NCBI RefSeq assembly: GCF_013200955.2
Contig: NZ_CP053697.2
Location: forward strand, 992,001-1,056,000
Length of the DNA stretch: 64,000 bases
Direction: 5' to 3'
From: Pseudomonas campi
GTDB lineage: Bacteria > Pseudomonadota > Gammaproteobacteria > Pseudomonadales > Pseudomonadaceae
Numbering within the stretch: position 1 is the first letter of the stretch; each line of letters starts with the position of its first letter. Shown here piece after piece: positions 9,591 through 20,274 of this stretch. Made by a program: the position numbers and the translations under genes. The notes beneath the pieces were generated by a model. That model saw only the letters and a list, made by a program, of their open reading frames with translations, was not told the origin of the DNA and did not search any database.

Positions 9591-12500
9591 TCAGGAGAAG
9601 ATGAAGTCGCTCCCGGTTAACGTAGCGACACCGAGCAACTTGATGGAGAAGTCGGCATTGAGGTCACCCCCGCTGTTGCCGTAGACAATCAGATCTTCGC
9701 CCGATTGCTCTATACGTAACTGCTTGGTGCCATCGAAGCTGGCTTCACCCTTGAAGCTGTACCCCCCGAGCGCCTTGAAATCGAGTTTGTCGCCATTGGT
9801 AAAGTCCAGGATTGCATCCTGGCTGCCATTCAGTCCCAGGTCGCCCAATGCGGCAAAACGGAAGATGTCGTTGCCGAGACCACCGGACAGGTGGTCTGCC
9901 CCTGCACCGCCAATCAAGGTGTCATTGCCGGCTCCGCCATCGAGAGTGTCGTTGCCATTCAGTCCACTCAGGACGTTGGCAAAGTCGTTGCCGGTCAGCA
10001 CGTTGCTGGCGCTGGTGCCGGTGAGGTTGAGCTTGCTCAGGCCGGTGGCGCTGGCGTCGAGGTTTTCCAGGTTGGCGCCGAGGGTGAGGGTGACTGCGCT
10101 GGTGTTGCTGGACGCGCCGCGCAGCACGACGCTGTCGGTGCCTTCGCTGGCGTTCTCGGTGAGGGTGTCCTGCAGGGCGCCGGCGCTGGTCAGGTCGACG
10201 ATGTAGGTGTCGTTGCCATTGCCGCCCTTGAGGATGTCGACGCCAGCCTTGCCGTCGAGGGTGTTAGCGCCCTGGTTGCCGGTGAGGGCGTTGGCCAGGG
10301 TGTTGCCGGTAGCATTGATGTCGGCGCTGCCCAGCAAGGTGAGGTTTTCGAGGTTGTTGCCGAGCTGGAAGTCGACATAGGACTTGACCAAGTCGGTGCC
10401 GGCATTGGCGGCCTCGATCACGCTGTCACCTTCACCGAGGATGTAGGTGTCGTTGCCCGTGAGGCCGCTGAGCAGGTTGGCTGCGCTGTTCTGGTAGCCA
10501 TCGAGGACGTTGGCCAGGGCATTGCCGGTACCGGCGACGGCATCGCTGCCGGTCAGGATCAGCTTTTCCAGCGTGGCGCCGAGGGTGTAGGCGAGCTGGG
10601 TCTTGACGGTATCGGTGCCGAGGCTATCGGTGATGGTGTCGCCGACGTTGTCGACGATGTACGTGTCGTTGCCTTCGCCGCCGTCCATGCTGTCGGCACC
10701 GGCGCCGCCGTCGATGATGTTGTTCGCTAGGTTGCCTTTGAACTGGTTGTTGGCGTCATTGCCGGTCAGGTTGAAGGCCACGGTGTTGGTCAGCGTGGCT
10801 TTTTCCAGGTTGGCTCCCAAGGTGTAGCTGCCGTTGGCGGTGGCGATGGCCACTTTGACCAGGTCATTGCCTTGGCTTTCTGCTTCGCTGATCACGTCCC
10901 CCGCGTTATCGATCACATAAGTGTCGTTGCCCAAACCGCCGATTAATGTGTCGGCACCGCTGCCGCCGTCCAGGATGTTGGCCGCCTCGTTGCCGGTCAG
11001 CACGTTGCTGGCGCTGGTGCCGGTGAGGTTGAGCTTGCTCAGGCCGGTGGCGCTGGCGTCGAGGTTTTCCAGGTTGGCGCCGAGGGTGAGGGTGACTGCG
11101 CTGGTGTTGCTGGACGCGCCGCGCAGCACGACGCTGTCGGTGCCTTCGCTGGCGTTCTCGGTGAGGGTGTCCTGCAGGGCGCCGGCGCTGGTCAGGTCGA
11201 CGATGTAGGTGTCGTTGCCATTGCCGCCCTTGAGGATGTCGACGCCAGCCTTGCCGTCGAGGGTGTTAGCGCCCTGGTTGCCGGTGAGGGCGTTGGCCAG
11301 GGTGTTGCCGGTAGCATTGATGTCGGCGCTGCCCAGCAAGGTGAGGTTTTCGAGGTTGTTGCCGAGCTGGAAGTCGACATAGGACTTGACCAAGTCGGTG
11401 CCGGCATTGGCGGCCTCGATCACGCTGTCACCTTCACCGAGGATGTAGGTGTCGTTGCCCGTGAGGCCGCTGAGCAGGTTGGCTGCGCTGTTCTGGTAGC
11501 CATCGAGGACGTTGGCCAGGGCATTGCCGGTACCGGCGACGGCATCGCTGCCGGTCAGGATCAGCTTTTCCAGCGTGGCGCCGAGGGTGTAGGCGAGCTG
11601 GGTCTTGACGGTATCGGTGCCGAGGCTATCGGTGATGGTGTCGCCGACGTTGTCGACGATGTACGTGTCGTTGCCTTCGCCGCCGTCCATGCTGTCGGCA
11701 CCGGCGCCGCCGTCGATGATGTTGTTCGCTAGGTTGCCTTTGAGCTGGTTGTTGGCGTCATTGCCGGTCAGGTTGAAGGCCACGGTGTTGGTCAGCGTGG
11801 CTTTTTCCAGGTTGGCTCCCAAGGTGTAGCTGCCGTTGGCGGTGGCGATGGCCACTTTGACCAGGTCATTGCCTTGGCTTTCTGCTTCGCTGATCACGTC
11901 CCCCGCGTTATCGATCACATAAGTGTCGTTGCCCAAACCGCCGATTAATGTGTCGGCACCGCTGCCGCCGTCCAGGATGTTGGCCGCCTCGTTGCCGGTC
12001 AGCACGTTGCTGGCGCTGGTGCCGGTGAGGTTGAGCTTGCTCAGGCCGGTGGCGCTGGCGTCGAGGTTTTCCAGGTTGGCGCCGAGGGTGAGGGTGACTG
12101 CGCTGGTGTTGCTGGAAGCGCCGCGCAGTACGACGGTGTCGGTGCCTTCGCTGGCATTCTCGGTGAGGGTGTCCTGCAGGGCGCCGGCGCTGGTCAGATC
12201 GACGATGTAAGTGTCGTTGCCATTGCCGCCCTTGAGGATGTCGACGCCACCCTTGCCGTCGAGGGTGTCGTTGCCGCCTCCGCCGCTAAGGGAATTGATC
12301 GCACTGTTGCCGGTCAGCACGTTGTCCAGTCCGTTGCCGGTGCCGTTGATGGCAGCTGAGCCGGTCAGGGTCAGGTTTTCCAGGTTGGCGCCCAAGGTCC
12401 AGGTGAGAGCTGTCTGGACGGTGTCCTGGCCGGCGTCTTCGCCCTCGACGATGCTGTCTGTCAGGCTGTCTGCCACATAGATATCGTCACCCTGGCCGCC

Positions 12501-15500
12501 GGCCAGGACGTCATTGCCTTTGCCTCCATTCAAGGTGTCGTTGCCGTCGCCGCCAATCAGGGCGTCGTTGCCCTTGCCGCCGGTGAGGCTGTCGTCACCG
12601 GCCCCGCCATCGAGGGTCACGCCGCTGCTCGAAGTCCAGGTCAGGGTGTTGTCACCTTCGTCGCCGGTCAGGGTCAGGGAGTTGCCGCTGGCATCGAAGC
12701 GTTTGACGCTGATGTCGCCGCTGCCCCAGCTGAACTCGTCGCGCTCGGCAGACTCCCAGGCCACCATGAAGCCGCCGTCATCGGTGGCGGTAATGGCTGG
12801 GAAATAGTCCTGATCGGCAGAGCTTGCTACGACCAGTTCGGCGCCGACCTTGACACCATTCTTGTCGAAGACCTGCGCGTAGAGCGTGGAGGTGCCGTTG
12901 TAGGCATCGCGTTCGTCGCTGGTGGCCCAGGTGATCACATAACCGCCGCCTTTGAGAGCGGTGATGCTGGGGTCGTTGTATATGCTGGAAGTGCTGTTGG
13001 CTTGAGTCTCGACGCCCAGCTTGGCGCCAGCCGCGCTAAAGCGCTGCATAAAGATATTACAGTTGGCAATTTCGTCCGAGCTGTTGTGTGTTTCGCGGGT
13101 CCAGGTGACGACATAGCTGCCATCGGCCAGGGTCACGACCTCGGGATCACCTTGGTCGCCATCGGTGCCGGTGTTGACTCGCACTGCTGCGCCATCCTTG
13201 CTGCCATTGGCAGTGAAGCGCTGCAGAAAGATTTCTTTGTTCTCGTTGCTGTCCTCGCTTTCCCATGTAACGACGAAGCCGCCATTTTGCAGGGCTGCAA
13301 GGCTGGGTTCGGCCTTCGCCAAAATGCCGCTGCCAGTGCCGATGGCGATAGCCGAGGCCTTGGCCTGGCCGTCGGCGGAGAAGAGCTGGATATAGGCCTT
13401 GTCTACGCCTTCATGAAATTCGTTGCTGGACTCTTCCTCGGTCCAACCCATTACATAATCGCCATTGGCTAGCGCTGTGAAGGAGATATCCCAGATGTCG
13501 TAGTTTGCGTTGACTGGAGGCAGCGTTGTTAGTGTGCCTGATGCTTGGCCGTCGGCAGTGAAACGCTGGATGTTGAGTGTGGAGGGTTGGTCGCCTTCAT
13601 AGTTCTGGGTCCAGCTGACGATAAATCCATCGCCTAGCTTTTCAATCACAGGTTGGATGGCATCACCGGTGTTTGCCATGAGCGTGGTGCCTAGCAAAGT
13701 TTTACCGTTGAAACGCTGAATATGTAGCCCATCTTCCTGCTTCCAGATCACAACCTGGCTGCCATCTGCCAACGTGGTGATGGCTGGTGTTTCGGCGTCT
13801 GTCAGGCTATCGCTTTCTAGCGAAAGGCGACCGTCATCGATAGCAATGCTGCCATCGGCGAACTGGATCTGTTCGATGTCATCCAGCGTATCGGTTTGCT
13901 CGCCCGTGCTGATCTGCAGTTCACCTGCGGCATTGAGGCCCAGGGTGTAGTCCTGCGACTCGCCTGAGAAACGTGCGGTGTCGTTGCCTGTTCCGCCGTC
14001 GAGCAGGTCATCGCCGTCGCCGCCTTGCAGGGTGTCGTCGCCTGCTTCGCCCAGCAACGTCACGCCTTCAGGGTCGGTCCAGATCAGGGTGTTATTGCCG
14101 TCGTCGCCGGTGATGGTGGTGATGACGTTGCCGACCGGCTCGCCGGCGGCATTGAAGCGCTGGGCGTAGAGGTTGGAGTCCAGCACGTCTTCATCTTCAT
14201 TCGGGTCGTAATAAGACGTATCCGGATCGGCAGTATTCCAACTGATCACGAAGCCGCCATCCGGCTGTGCCGTGGCGACAGGGGTGTCCATGACCAATTG
14301 ACTTCCCAATGTCGCAACCAAGATGGCGTCGTTATCCCGGGGATCGCCATTGGCATCGAAGCGCTGGGCATAGACCTCGCCGCTGTCATAGGTGGCCCAG
14401 GTCAGCAGATAGCCGCCATCGGCCAGGGCGGTGATGCTGGCGCCGTTGATCGAGGCAGAGTTGTCGGTTACCTGACTTGCGGGACCCTGCGCAGTAAAAG
14501 TGCTGCTGTAGTGCTGAACGTAGAGATCGCGGGCCGAGTCGCTGTCGGCGACCCAGGAAACCACGTAGCCGTCGGTTATCGGGCTGATTGAGAAGTAGGA
14601 GGCATAGGCGTAAAGACTATCGATGCTATGCAGTGGCTGAGCGCTGGTTCCCGGTGTCTTGCTGCCATTGGCCGTAAAGCTCTGCACGAAGTAGTCAGTA
14701 GTGTATACAGGCCACCCATCGTCATTTTCGCCGGTGATGCGCTCGGTGCTCCAGCTCATCCAAAAGCCGCCACCGGCCTTGGGAAGAATACTGATGTCAT
14801 CTGCCTCGCCTGCTGCAGTACTGCCGGTGTAGAGGGTCTGCGTAGTGCCGGCGATATCGTTGGTGTAGATCCGGCCCTTGAGGTCGCCGATGAACGTCTC
14901 GTAGTAGCCATCTGCTTGGCCATCGCGCAAGTCCAACTCCGAGCCGAGCTGGGTCTCGGCTGAGCCCTCGCTATACGAGCCCCAAGTCACAATGTATCGG
15001 CTGTCGTCCAATACGGTGACCTTGGCATCATCAAGCTCCCGCGTGCTGCTGCTGGCGACCAGTACCTGGTTGCCAGTTTTGGCGCCAGTGGCATCGAACT
15101 GCTGGGTATAAATGCTGGATGTGCTGTCGCCTTCGTCGGCCCAGGAGAGTATGAACTTGCCGTCTGCCAGGGCGGTGACGAAGGGCTCATCCACGTCTGG
15201 TGAGGCGATGTCGGTCTGCGACAGCAGTTCGCCTGTAGCGCTGTAACGCTGTACACGGATTCCGAAGTCGCCATCCAGGCTTGATGCCCAAGTCAGCACA
15301 TAGCCGCCATCGCTCAGGGTGGTGAGGTTGGAGCTGTCATCAAGGCTGTCAGGGGTGGTGGCAATCCCGTTGTCGAAAGTGGTACTGATGCTGACATTGT
15401 CGCCGCCGCTGAATTCGACCTGAGAGGTGCCGTCAGTCGTGTGAGTGTTGCTGGGATTGGCTGTTTCTGTGATGGCGATATTGTCGCCGTCGCGGCTGAA

Positions 15501-15545
15501 ACTGTAGTCCTCGAGATTCCCTTCGATCTGGGTTGGCGTGCTCAT
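9591..15545 (-). CDS. large RTX calcium-binding protein, putative type I-secreted adhesin
   Basis: 1984 residues. The N-terminal half is built of about a dozen repeats with the pattern [11 protein letters not shown] ... QRFDANG, likely beta-propeller-like. It is interrupted near residues 490-520 by RTX nonapeptides ([20 protein letters not shown]). The C-terminal half is RTX blocks of GGxGxDxLxGG type alternating with [12 protein letters not shown] segments, and includes two full tandem copies of a 334-residue unit plus a partial third. The C-terminus ([15 protein letters not shown]) resembles RTX secretion signals. No signal peptide and no type I transporter genes occur in the window, so export would rely on a system elsewhere. 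AAGGA precedes the ATG. Surface or extracellular role is inferred. Confidence 0.85.
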   Translation of the reverse strand: MSTPTQIEGNLEDYSFSRDGDNIAITETANPSNTHTTDGTSQVEFSGGDNVSISTTFDNGIATTPDSLDDSSNLTTLSDGGYVLTWASSLDGDFGIRVQRYSATGELLSQTDIASPDVDEPFVTALADGKFILSWADEGDSTSSIYTQQFDATGAKTGNQVLVASSSTRELDDAKVTVLDDSRYIVTWGSYSEGSAETQLGSELDLRDGQADGYYETFIGDLKGRIYTNDIAGTTQTLYTGSTAAGEADDISILPKAGGGFWMSWSTERITGENDDGWPVYTTDYFVQSFTANGSKTPGTSAQPLHSIDSLYAYASYFSISPITDGYVVSWVADSDSARDLYVQHYSSTFTAQGPASQVTDNSASINGASITALADGGYLLTWATYDSGEVYAQRFDANGDPRDNDAILVATLGSQLVMDTPVATAQPDGGFVISWNTADPDTSYYDPNEDEDVLDSNLYAQRFNAAGEPVGNVITTITGDDGNNTLIWTDPEGVTLLGEAGDDTLQGGDGDDLLDGGTGNDTARFSGESQDYTLGLNAAGELQISTGEQTDTLDDIEQIQFADGSIAIDDGRLSLESDSLTDAETPAITTLADGSQVVIWKQEDGLHIQRFNGKTLLGTTLMANTGDAIQPVIEKLGDGFIVSWTQNYEGDQPSTLNIQRFTADGQASGTLTTLPPVNANYDIWDISFTALANGDYVMGWTEEESSNEFHEGVDKAYIQLFSADGQAKASAIAIGTGSGILAKAEPSLAALQNGGFVVTWESEDSNENKEIFLQRFTANGSKDGAAVRVNTGTDGDQGDPEVVTLADGSYVVTWTRETHNSSDEIANCNIFMQRFSAAGAKLGVETQANSTSSIYNDPSITALKGGGYVITWATSDERDAYNGTSTLYAQVFDKNGVKVGAELVVASSADQDYFPAITATDDGGFMVAWESAERDEFSWGSGDISVKRFDASGNSLTLTGDEGDNTLTWTSSSGVTLDGGAGDDSLTGGKGNDALIGGDGNDTLNGGKGNDVLAGGQGDDIYVADSLTDSIVEGEDAGQDTVQTALTWTLGANLENLTLTGSAAINGTGNGLDNVLTGNSAINSLSGGGGNDTLDGKGGVDILKGGNGNDTYIVDLTSAGALQDTLTENASEGTDTVVLRGASSNTSAVTLTLGANLENLDASATGLSKLNLTGTSASNVLTGNEAANILDGGSGADTLIGGLGNDTYVIDNAGDVISEAESQGNDLVKVAIATANGSYTLGANLEKATLTNTVAFNLTGNDANNQLKGNLANNIIDGGAGADSMDGGEGNDTYIVDNVGDTITDSLGTDTVKTQLAYTLGATLEKLILTGSDAVAGTGNALANVLDGYQNSAANLLSGLTGNDTYILGEGDSVIEAANAGTDLVKSYVDFQLGNNLENLTLLGSADINATGNTLANALTGNQGANTLDGKAGVDILKGGNGNDTYIVDLTSAGALQDTLTENASEGTDSVVLRGASSNTSAVTLTLGANLENLDASATGLSKLNLTGTSASNVLTGNEAANILDGGSGADTLIGGLGNDTYVIDNAGDVISEAESQGNDLVKVAIATANGSYTLGANLEKATLTNTVAFNLTGNDANNQFKGNLANNIIDGGAGADSMDGGEGNDTYIVDNVGDTITDSLGTDTVKTQLAYTLGATLEKLILTGSDAVAGTGNALANVLDGYQNSAANLLSGLTGNDTYILGEGDSVIEAANAGTDLVKSYVDFQLGNNLENLTLLGSADINATGNTLANALTGNQGANTLDGKAGVDILKGGNGNDTYIVDLTSAGALQDTLTENASEGTDSVVLRGASSNTSAVTLTLGANLENLDASATGLSKLNLTGTSASNVLTGNDFANVLSGLNGNDTLDGGAGNDTLIGGAGADHLSGGLGNDIFRFAALGDLGLNGSQDAILDFTNGDKLDFKALGGYSFKGEASFDGTKQLRIEQSGEDLIVYGNSGGDLNADFSIKLLGVATLTGSDFIFS
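9987..12265. repeat. 1002-bp tandem duplication inside the RTX gene
   Basis: The sequence starting GTTGCCGGTCAGCACGTTGC at 9987 recurs at 10989 and 11991, an exact 1002-bp period. Two complete units plus about 275 bp of a third are present. The two full units look almost identical over the lines compared, including synonymous positions; one coding difference gives Phe versus Leu in the NNQ(F/L)KG motif. The partial N-terminal copy is more diverged. The period is a multiple of three, so copy number can change without breaking the frame. Confidence 0.95.
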
Positions 15546-15754
15546 AGTCCTTTTCCCTGCAATAAGCGCCTACGGGCCTGGTGGCCCTGACAAGTAGGCT
15601 TCGATTAAATTTTGGCGGTTATTTTTTGACGAAAATGTGTGCCTATTTAGCAGGCACCAATAGGTGATGGCAATAGGCTATTTGCCGGATGGGTCAGGAA
15701 TTTTTTGACAGGTGAATCCGGCCTGCTTGCAGCAGGCGCGCAGGCGGCGACAGG

Positions 15755-17371
15755 TTATTCGCTGTGCACTGCAACCCGGTTACGCCCGCCATGCTTGGCT
15801 ACGTACAGGGCTTCGTCGGCCTGTTTGGACAGCAGGTTGCTGTCCAGTTCGCCGCGCAATTCGGCGATGCCGCAACTGAAGGTGCAGGACAGGTCCTGGG
15901 GCTGCGCCGGATAGACGATCTCGGAGAAGCGCTGGCGTATCTCGTCGAGCACCTTGGCGGCGGTGACCGCGTCGGTGTCCGGCAGGACCACGGCGAATTC
16001 CTCGCCACCGTAGCGGCCGATATGGTCGGTCTTGCGCAGGCGCTGCTTGAGGAACAGCGCCAGGCTCTTGATCACCCGGTCGCCCATGGGGTGGCCGTAG
16101 GTGTCGTTGACCCGCTTGAAGTGGTCGATGTCGAGCATGGCGAAGCTCAGCGGCTGGCCGTCGCGACGGGCGCGGAAGCGCGCGTCTTCCAGCAGCTGCA
16201 GGGTGTGGGTGTGGTTGTACAGCCCGGTGAGGCTGTCACGCACCATGCGCGATTTGAGGTTGCGCGCGCGGCTGGCGCGGTTGCGCACGGTGGCGATCAG
16301 GTGACGCGGTTTGATCGGCTTGGTGAGGAAGTCGTCGCCGCCCTCGCTCATGGCGTCGAGTTGCTTGTCCAGGTCGTCTTCGGCGGACAGGAAGATGATC
16401 GGTACGCTGACGTAGCGGTCGTTGTGGCGGATCACCTTGGCCAGTTCCGGGCCGTTGCAGTCGGGCATGTACATGTCGAGGATGATCAGGTCGGGCTGGA
16501 AGTCGGCCAGCTCGGCCATCGCCTGGATCGGTTCGGTGAGGGTGCGGGTGACGATGCCGGCGCTGTTCAGCACGCGCTCGGTATGGGTCGCCTGGGCCCG
16601 CGAGTCATCGATGATCAGTACTTTGTACGGATCGTACTGGGAGACGTGGGTGAGTACCTCGATGCGCTCGATCAGGCTGGAGGCGTCCAGGTTGCCGGTG
16701 AAGAATTCCTGGCCGCCGGCGCGTACGGCGGCCAGGCGTGTCGGCGTGTCGGTGTCTTCGTGGCTGAAGAACAGCAGCGGCAGTTTCTGTTCCAGACCCT
16801 GCTGGGCCTCGCTGGCCAGTTGCAGGCCGATGCCGGGGCCGGCGAAGTCGACTTCCATGAGGATGGCGGCCGGATGGCGCTCGGTCATGGCGGCGCGGAA
16901 CGCATTGGCGCTGTCCAGGGCCTGGGCGGTGAGGCCGAAGAACTCCAGTTGCTGGGCCAGGCGCTCGGCGCGCTCAAAATCCTGCAGGGCCAGGTACACC
17001 GGTTTGCGCAGCGGCGGCAGGAAGGTCTGCTCGTACTGGTCGCCATGGCGCAGGCCGGTGCGCGACAGACGCTGCATCAGTTGGTTGAGTTCGGTGATCA
17101 GCTGGCTGTTGAGGCGCCCGCGATTGGCTTCCACGGCGCCCAGGCACTGACCGATGCTCGCCGCCAGTTGCGCGTGCACGGCCTGCTCGAAACGTTCGGC
17201 GTAGCGCAACAGGCCAAGGTTAGCTTCGACCAGTTCGGCCATGTCGACGGCATTCCACTCGACCTGTTGCAGGCGTTGCCAGACTTCCAGAACCTGACGG
17301 GCCTGGTGGATGACGCGTTTGGCAAAGTGCTGCTTGAGGCGGTCGCGGCTGGGGTCTTCTTGCTCGATCAT
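15755..17371 (-). CDS. gcbA: diguanylate cyclase with tandem receiver domains, GcbA-like
   Basis: 538 residues. A helical N-terminal region (1-130) precedes a degenerate receiver-like domain (about 137-250). A second receiver has the phosphoacceptor in LIILDMYMPDCNGPE (Asp299), followed by a GGDEF domain with GGEEF at about 455-459. An RKTD five residues before it fits the inhibitory I-site. It should make c-di-GMP from two GTP. Position and architecture match PAO1 PA4843 (GcbA), linked to initial attachment and biofilm dispersal. A large RTX gene has entered between it and ctpL, and a c-di-GMP enzyme beside an adhesin candidate is suggestive, though no regulatory link is visible. Confidence 0.8.
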   Translation of the reverse strand: MIEQEDPSRDRLKQHFAKRVIHQARQVLEVWQRLQQVEWNAVDMAELVEANLGLLRYAERFEQAVHAQLAASIGQCLGAVEANRGRLNSQLITELNQLMQRLSRTGLRHGDQYEQTFLPPLRKPVYLALQDFERAERLAQQLEFFGLTAQALDSANAFRAAMTERHPAAILMEVDFAGPGIGLQLASEAQQGLEQKLPLLFFSHEDTDTPTRLAAVRAGGQEFFTGNLDASSLIERIEVLTHVSQYDPYKVLIIDDSRAQATHTERVLNSAGIVTRTLTEPIQAMAELADFQPDLIILDMYMPDCNGPELAKVIRHNDRYVSVPIIFLSAEDDLDKQLDAMSEGGDDFLTKPIKPRHLIATVRNRASRARNLKSRMVRDSLTGLYNHTHTLQLLEDARFRARRDGQPLSFAMLDIDHFKRVNDTYGHPMGDRVIKSLALFLKQRLRKTDHIGRYGGEEFAVVLPDTDAVTAAKVLDEIRQRFSEIVYPAQPQDLSCTFSCGIAELRGELDSNLLSKQADEALYVAKHGGRNRVAVHSE

Positions 17372-17622
17372 GGCCTGCAGTCTTCTCGTACCCTGGACGG
17401 GTGGAATGATGGCCCCATGCTACCACTGAGAGGGTGGGGCGCTATAGCCGCCGATCATCTGGCGTCAACCTTCCATCTTTTGGCAGTTTTGCCCGCTTTT
17501 AGTTCATTGCAGGCTCCGCGGCGCTGCGTTTGCCTCTAGGCTTCGCTATATAGTGCAGGGCCGGCAACTTCAGGTCTGGGTAGTGGTCGGTAATTCGAGA
17601 AAGACGATTTAAGGATAAGGTC

Positions 17623-18690
17623 ATGCTGGATTGGAAGAAACGCACAGAGGACCTGCGCGGCAGCGTCGACGACTCGGTTGATGATGTTCGCAGCTATTTT
17701 GGTGGCCTGTGGCTGAGCCGTACCCTGGGCAGCCTGCTGGCCATCTATCTGCTGGCGGCGCTGGGCGTAGGCTGGTACTGGAGCCAGGAGCCCGCGCTGT
17801 TCCCGGTGCAGCAGCAGGCCCAGGCCTCGGCCGAAAAGGCGCAGCGCAAGCTGGTGGCGGGCTACACCACGGTGGAAACCCTCAAGCAGGTCTCCAGCAC
17901 GCTGCTCAACAAGCCGGGTGGCTACCTGTCCAACGACATCGCACCGCCCGGCCTGTGGCTGGACAACATGCCAGCCTGGGAGTACGGCGTGCTGGTCCAG
18001 GTGCGTGACCTGTCCCGTGCGCTGCGCAAGGACTTCGCCCGCTCGCAGTCGCAATCCACCGAAGATCCGGACCTGGCCAAGGCCGAGCCGCGCTTCAACT
18101 TCGACAACAAGAGTTGGGCGCTGCCCGCCTCGGAGGCCGAGTACGCCGAGGGCATCAAGTCGCTGGATCGCTACCTGGCGCGTCTGGCCGATCCGAGCCA
18201 GCCCAATGCGCAGTTCTACGCCCGCGCCGACAACCTCAACAACTGGCTGGGAGATACCGCGACCCGGCTCGGCTCGCTGTCCCAGCGTCTGTCCGCCAGC
18301 GTTGGCCGGGTGCGTCTGAATACCGATATGTCGGACAAGGCGCCGGTCGTCGGTGAGGCCGTGCAGCTCAGTGAGGAGGAGGTAAAGACGCCCTGGCTGC
18401 AGATCGACAACGTGTTCTACGAAGCCCGTGGTCAGGCCTGGGCGCTGTCGCACATCCTGCGGGCCATCGAGGTGGACTTCGCCGATGTGCTGGCGAAGAA
18501 GAACGCCACCGTCAGCGTGCGGCAGATCATTCGCGAGCTGGAGGCGGCGCAGGAACCGTTGTGGAGTCCGATGATTCTCAATGGCAGCGGCTATGGCGTG
18601 CTGGCCAACCACTCGCTGGTGATGGCCAACTACATCTCGCGCGCCAATGCGGCGATTATCGATTTGCGCACCCTGCTGACCCAGGGCTAA
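17623..18690 (+). CDS. DUF2333 family inner-membrane protein
   Basis: 355 residues. A short cytoplasmic N-terminus, one transmembrane helix at about 31-50 (TLGSLLAIYLLAALGVGWYW), then a mostly helical periplasmic domain. AAGGATAAGG precedes the ATG. This family is conserved next to gcbA, Nudix and yciH genes in Pseudomonas but has no assigned function. It reads divergently from the gcbA-like gene across about 250 bp. Confidence 0.85.
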   Translation: MLDWKKRTEDLRGSVDDSVDDVRSYFGGLWLSRTLGSLLAIYLLAALGVGWYWSQEPALFPVQQQAQASAEKAQRKLVAGYTTVETLKQVSSTLLNKPGGYLSNDIAPPGLWLDNMPAWEYGVLVQVRDLSRALRKDFARSQSQSTEDPDLAKAEPRFNFDNKSWALPASEAEYAEGIKSLDRYLARLADPSQPNAQFYARADNLNNWLGDTATRLGSLSQRLSASVGRVRLNTDMSDKAPVVGEAVQLSEEEVKTPWLQIDNVFYEARGQAWALSHILRAIEVDFADVLAKKNATVSVRQIIRELEAAQEPLWSPMILNGSGYGVLANHSLVMANYISRANAAIIDLRTLLTQG

Positions 18691-18762
18691 GGCATGTTCG
18701 CCTACGCAATGCTGGATCGGGTCGTGCGCAGCCCATCCTGCAGCCTGGCCCTGGGCTGAGGC

Positions 18763-19296
18763 ATGCCGATCTCCGCCGAGGAAGCGGCGCACCGTGCCGC
18801 TTCCGATGCCGAGCGCATCGCCTGGGTCGACGCGCAGGATTGCCTGCTCGGCGGCCTGCCGCGCGCTGAGCTGCGTGAGCGTGGGCTGATCGGCCGCGGC
18901 ACCTTCATCCTGCTGTTCAATGCTGCCGGCGAGCTGTGTGTGCACCGGCGCACTCTGAGCAAGGCCATCTACCCCGGCTACTGGGATGTGGCGGCCGGCG
19001 GCATGGTGGGCGAGGGCGAAAGCTACGCCGAGTCGGCGGCGCGCGAGCTGCAGGAGGAACTGGGCATCGCCGGCGTCGAGCTGCACGAGCATGGCCGCTT
19101 CTTTTTCGATCAGCCGGACAATCGCCTGTGGTGCGCGGTGTTCTCGGCGGTCTCCGATGCACCGCTGGTGCTGCAGCCGGAGGAAGTGCTGGAGGCGGTT
19201 TTCCTGCCGCTGCCGGAGGTGCTGCGCGCCACTGCAGAAAAACCCTTCTGCCCCGACTCCCTGCAGGCCCTGCACAGCTACCTGGGCACTACCTGA
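18763..19296 (+). CDS. Nudix hydrolase
   Basis: 177 residues with a complete Nudix box: GGMVGEGESYAESAAREL followed by QEELGI (GX5EX7REUXEEXGU) at about residues 82-105. The family hydrolyses nucleoside diphosphate derivatives with magnesium; the substrate cannot be told. The sequence around the box (YPGYWDVAAGG) resembles the YfcD branch. The start is the first ATG after an in-frame stop at 18757, with only a weak ribosome site. It lies 72 bp after the DUF2333 gene and is probably co-transcribed. Confidence 0.88.
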   Translation: MPISAEEAAHRAASDAERIAWVDAQDCLLGGLPRAELRERGLIGRGTFILLFNAAGELCVHRRTLSKAIYPGYWDVAAGGMVGEGESYAESAARELQEELGIAGVELHEHGRFFFDQPDNRLWCAVFSAVSDAPLVLQPEEVLEAVFLPLPEVLRATAEKPFCPDSLQALHSYLGTT

Positions 19297-19299
19297 TTG

Positions 19300-19364
19300 G
19301 TAGGAGCGAGCTCTGCTCGCGAAAGGGCTGGGCGCAGGGCTTCGCGAGCAGAGCTCGCTCCTAC
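19300..19364. repeat. REP doublet (REPIN-like)
   Basis: GTAGGAGCGAGCTCTGCTCG at 19300-19319 and its complement ending at 19364 flank an 18-base spacer, giving a long hairpin. It lies just past the Nudix stop. The remaining DNA to yciH (19365-19639) shows no clear gene. A sequence variant of the same architecture is at 49192-49256. Confidence 0.85.
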
Positions 19365-19639
19365 ATAAAGCATGCAGGCCTAGTCTTGCCTGGCTTTGTG
19401 CGGTTTTCTGGGCGTCTTTGTGCAGGATGCCGAACGAGCGCCGGCAAAGGTCGCCAATCCATCGATCATTGGCGCAATTACATACTTAGCAAGGCCAACC
19501 TTTGCCGTTACACTGCGCGACCTTTGAAGCCGGGTTCCCAGCCCGGCTGCGCTGCCCCTGCCAGAGTGGGGCTTCGCGGTCGATGCCTCAGGCACTTGTC
19601 GACCAGTCGCTATCCTGACCAACCCAAGAGGAAAAGCCG

Positions 19640-20011
19640 GTGGTCAAGAAAGCTTCGTCATTCTCCGCCTTGAGCGGTCTCGTCTATTCCACCGACAGCG
19701 GTCGGCATTGCCCCGACTGCAGCCAGCCGGTGGACGCCTGCATCTGCAAACAGAGCCGGATTCCCGAAGGTGACGGTATCGCCCGCGTGCGCCGGGAAAC
19801 CAAGGGCCGGGGTGGCAAGACCGTCACCACCATCAGCGGCGTACCGCTGGCCGAAGAGCCCCTGAAAGAACTGGCTAGCGCGCTGAAGAAGCGCTGCGGC
19901 TGCGGTGGCGGACTCAAGGATGGGGTCATCGAGATTCAGGGCGACATGGTCGAGCTGCTCCTCGAAGAACTCGCCAAGCGCGGTTTCAAGGCCAAGAAAT
20001 CCGGCGGCTGA
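19640..20011 (+). CDS. yciH: translation initiation factor SUI1 homologue YciH
   Basis: 123 residues, GTG start with AGAGGAA upstream. An N-terminal cysteine cluster (CPDCSQPVDACIC) precedes the SUI1/eIF1 fold with GGKTVTTISG and CGCGGGLKDGVIEIQGD. YciH proteins are thought to affect start-codon selection. The pair yciH-speA is conserved in Pseudomonas. Start and length agree with the family. Confidence 0.93.
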   Translation: MVKKASSFSALSGLVYSTDSGRHCPDCSQPVDACICKQSRIPEGDGIARVRRETKGRGGKTVTTISGVPLAEEPLKELASALKKRCGCGGGLKDGVIEIQGDMVELLLEELAKRGFKAKKSGG

Positions 20012-20081
20012 GCCGGCGCCTCCTAAACTTCTCGATGGGGCAGTGGGTCCACTCTCCGTCATTCGTCATGATTTGCTTCTA

Positions 20082-20224
20082 AACAGGCTGTTGAAAAACG
20101 TTGGCGAGGCAGTCAGCGCAAGGCAAAAACAGGCGAAAAAGCGCAGTTTACGAGCTGTAAATGAGCATTTTGAGCCTGTTTTTAACGACGCGATGGCAAC
20201 GCAGGTAGTTTTCAACAGCCTGTT
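20082..20224. repeat. MITE-like intergenic palindromic element, copy 2
   Basis: About 143 bp bounded by AACAGGCTGTTGAAAAAC at the left and its near complement ending at 20224. The interior core GTTTACGAGCTGTAAATGAG is shared with copy 1, in opposite orientation, and with copy 3. It sits in the yciH-speA gap about 50 bp upstream of the speA start and may carry or displace speA promoter sequences. Confidence 0.8.
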
Positions 20225-20274
20225 AACCTGTTGCCCGATCAGGCAGCTGTTCCTTTCTATTGCAGGAGACCCCG

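Noticed and set aside
9987..12265. Possible CRISPR or satellite array
   Set aside because: The period is 1002 bp and the whole repeat is coding RTX sequence in one frame, with no short repeats and spacers.
15692..15708. FleQ-like box GTCAGGAATTTTTTGAC upstream of the RTX gene
   Set aside because: The half-sites GTCA and TGAC are present but the length is 17 bp, not the reported 14, and the centre does not match.
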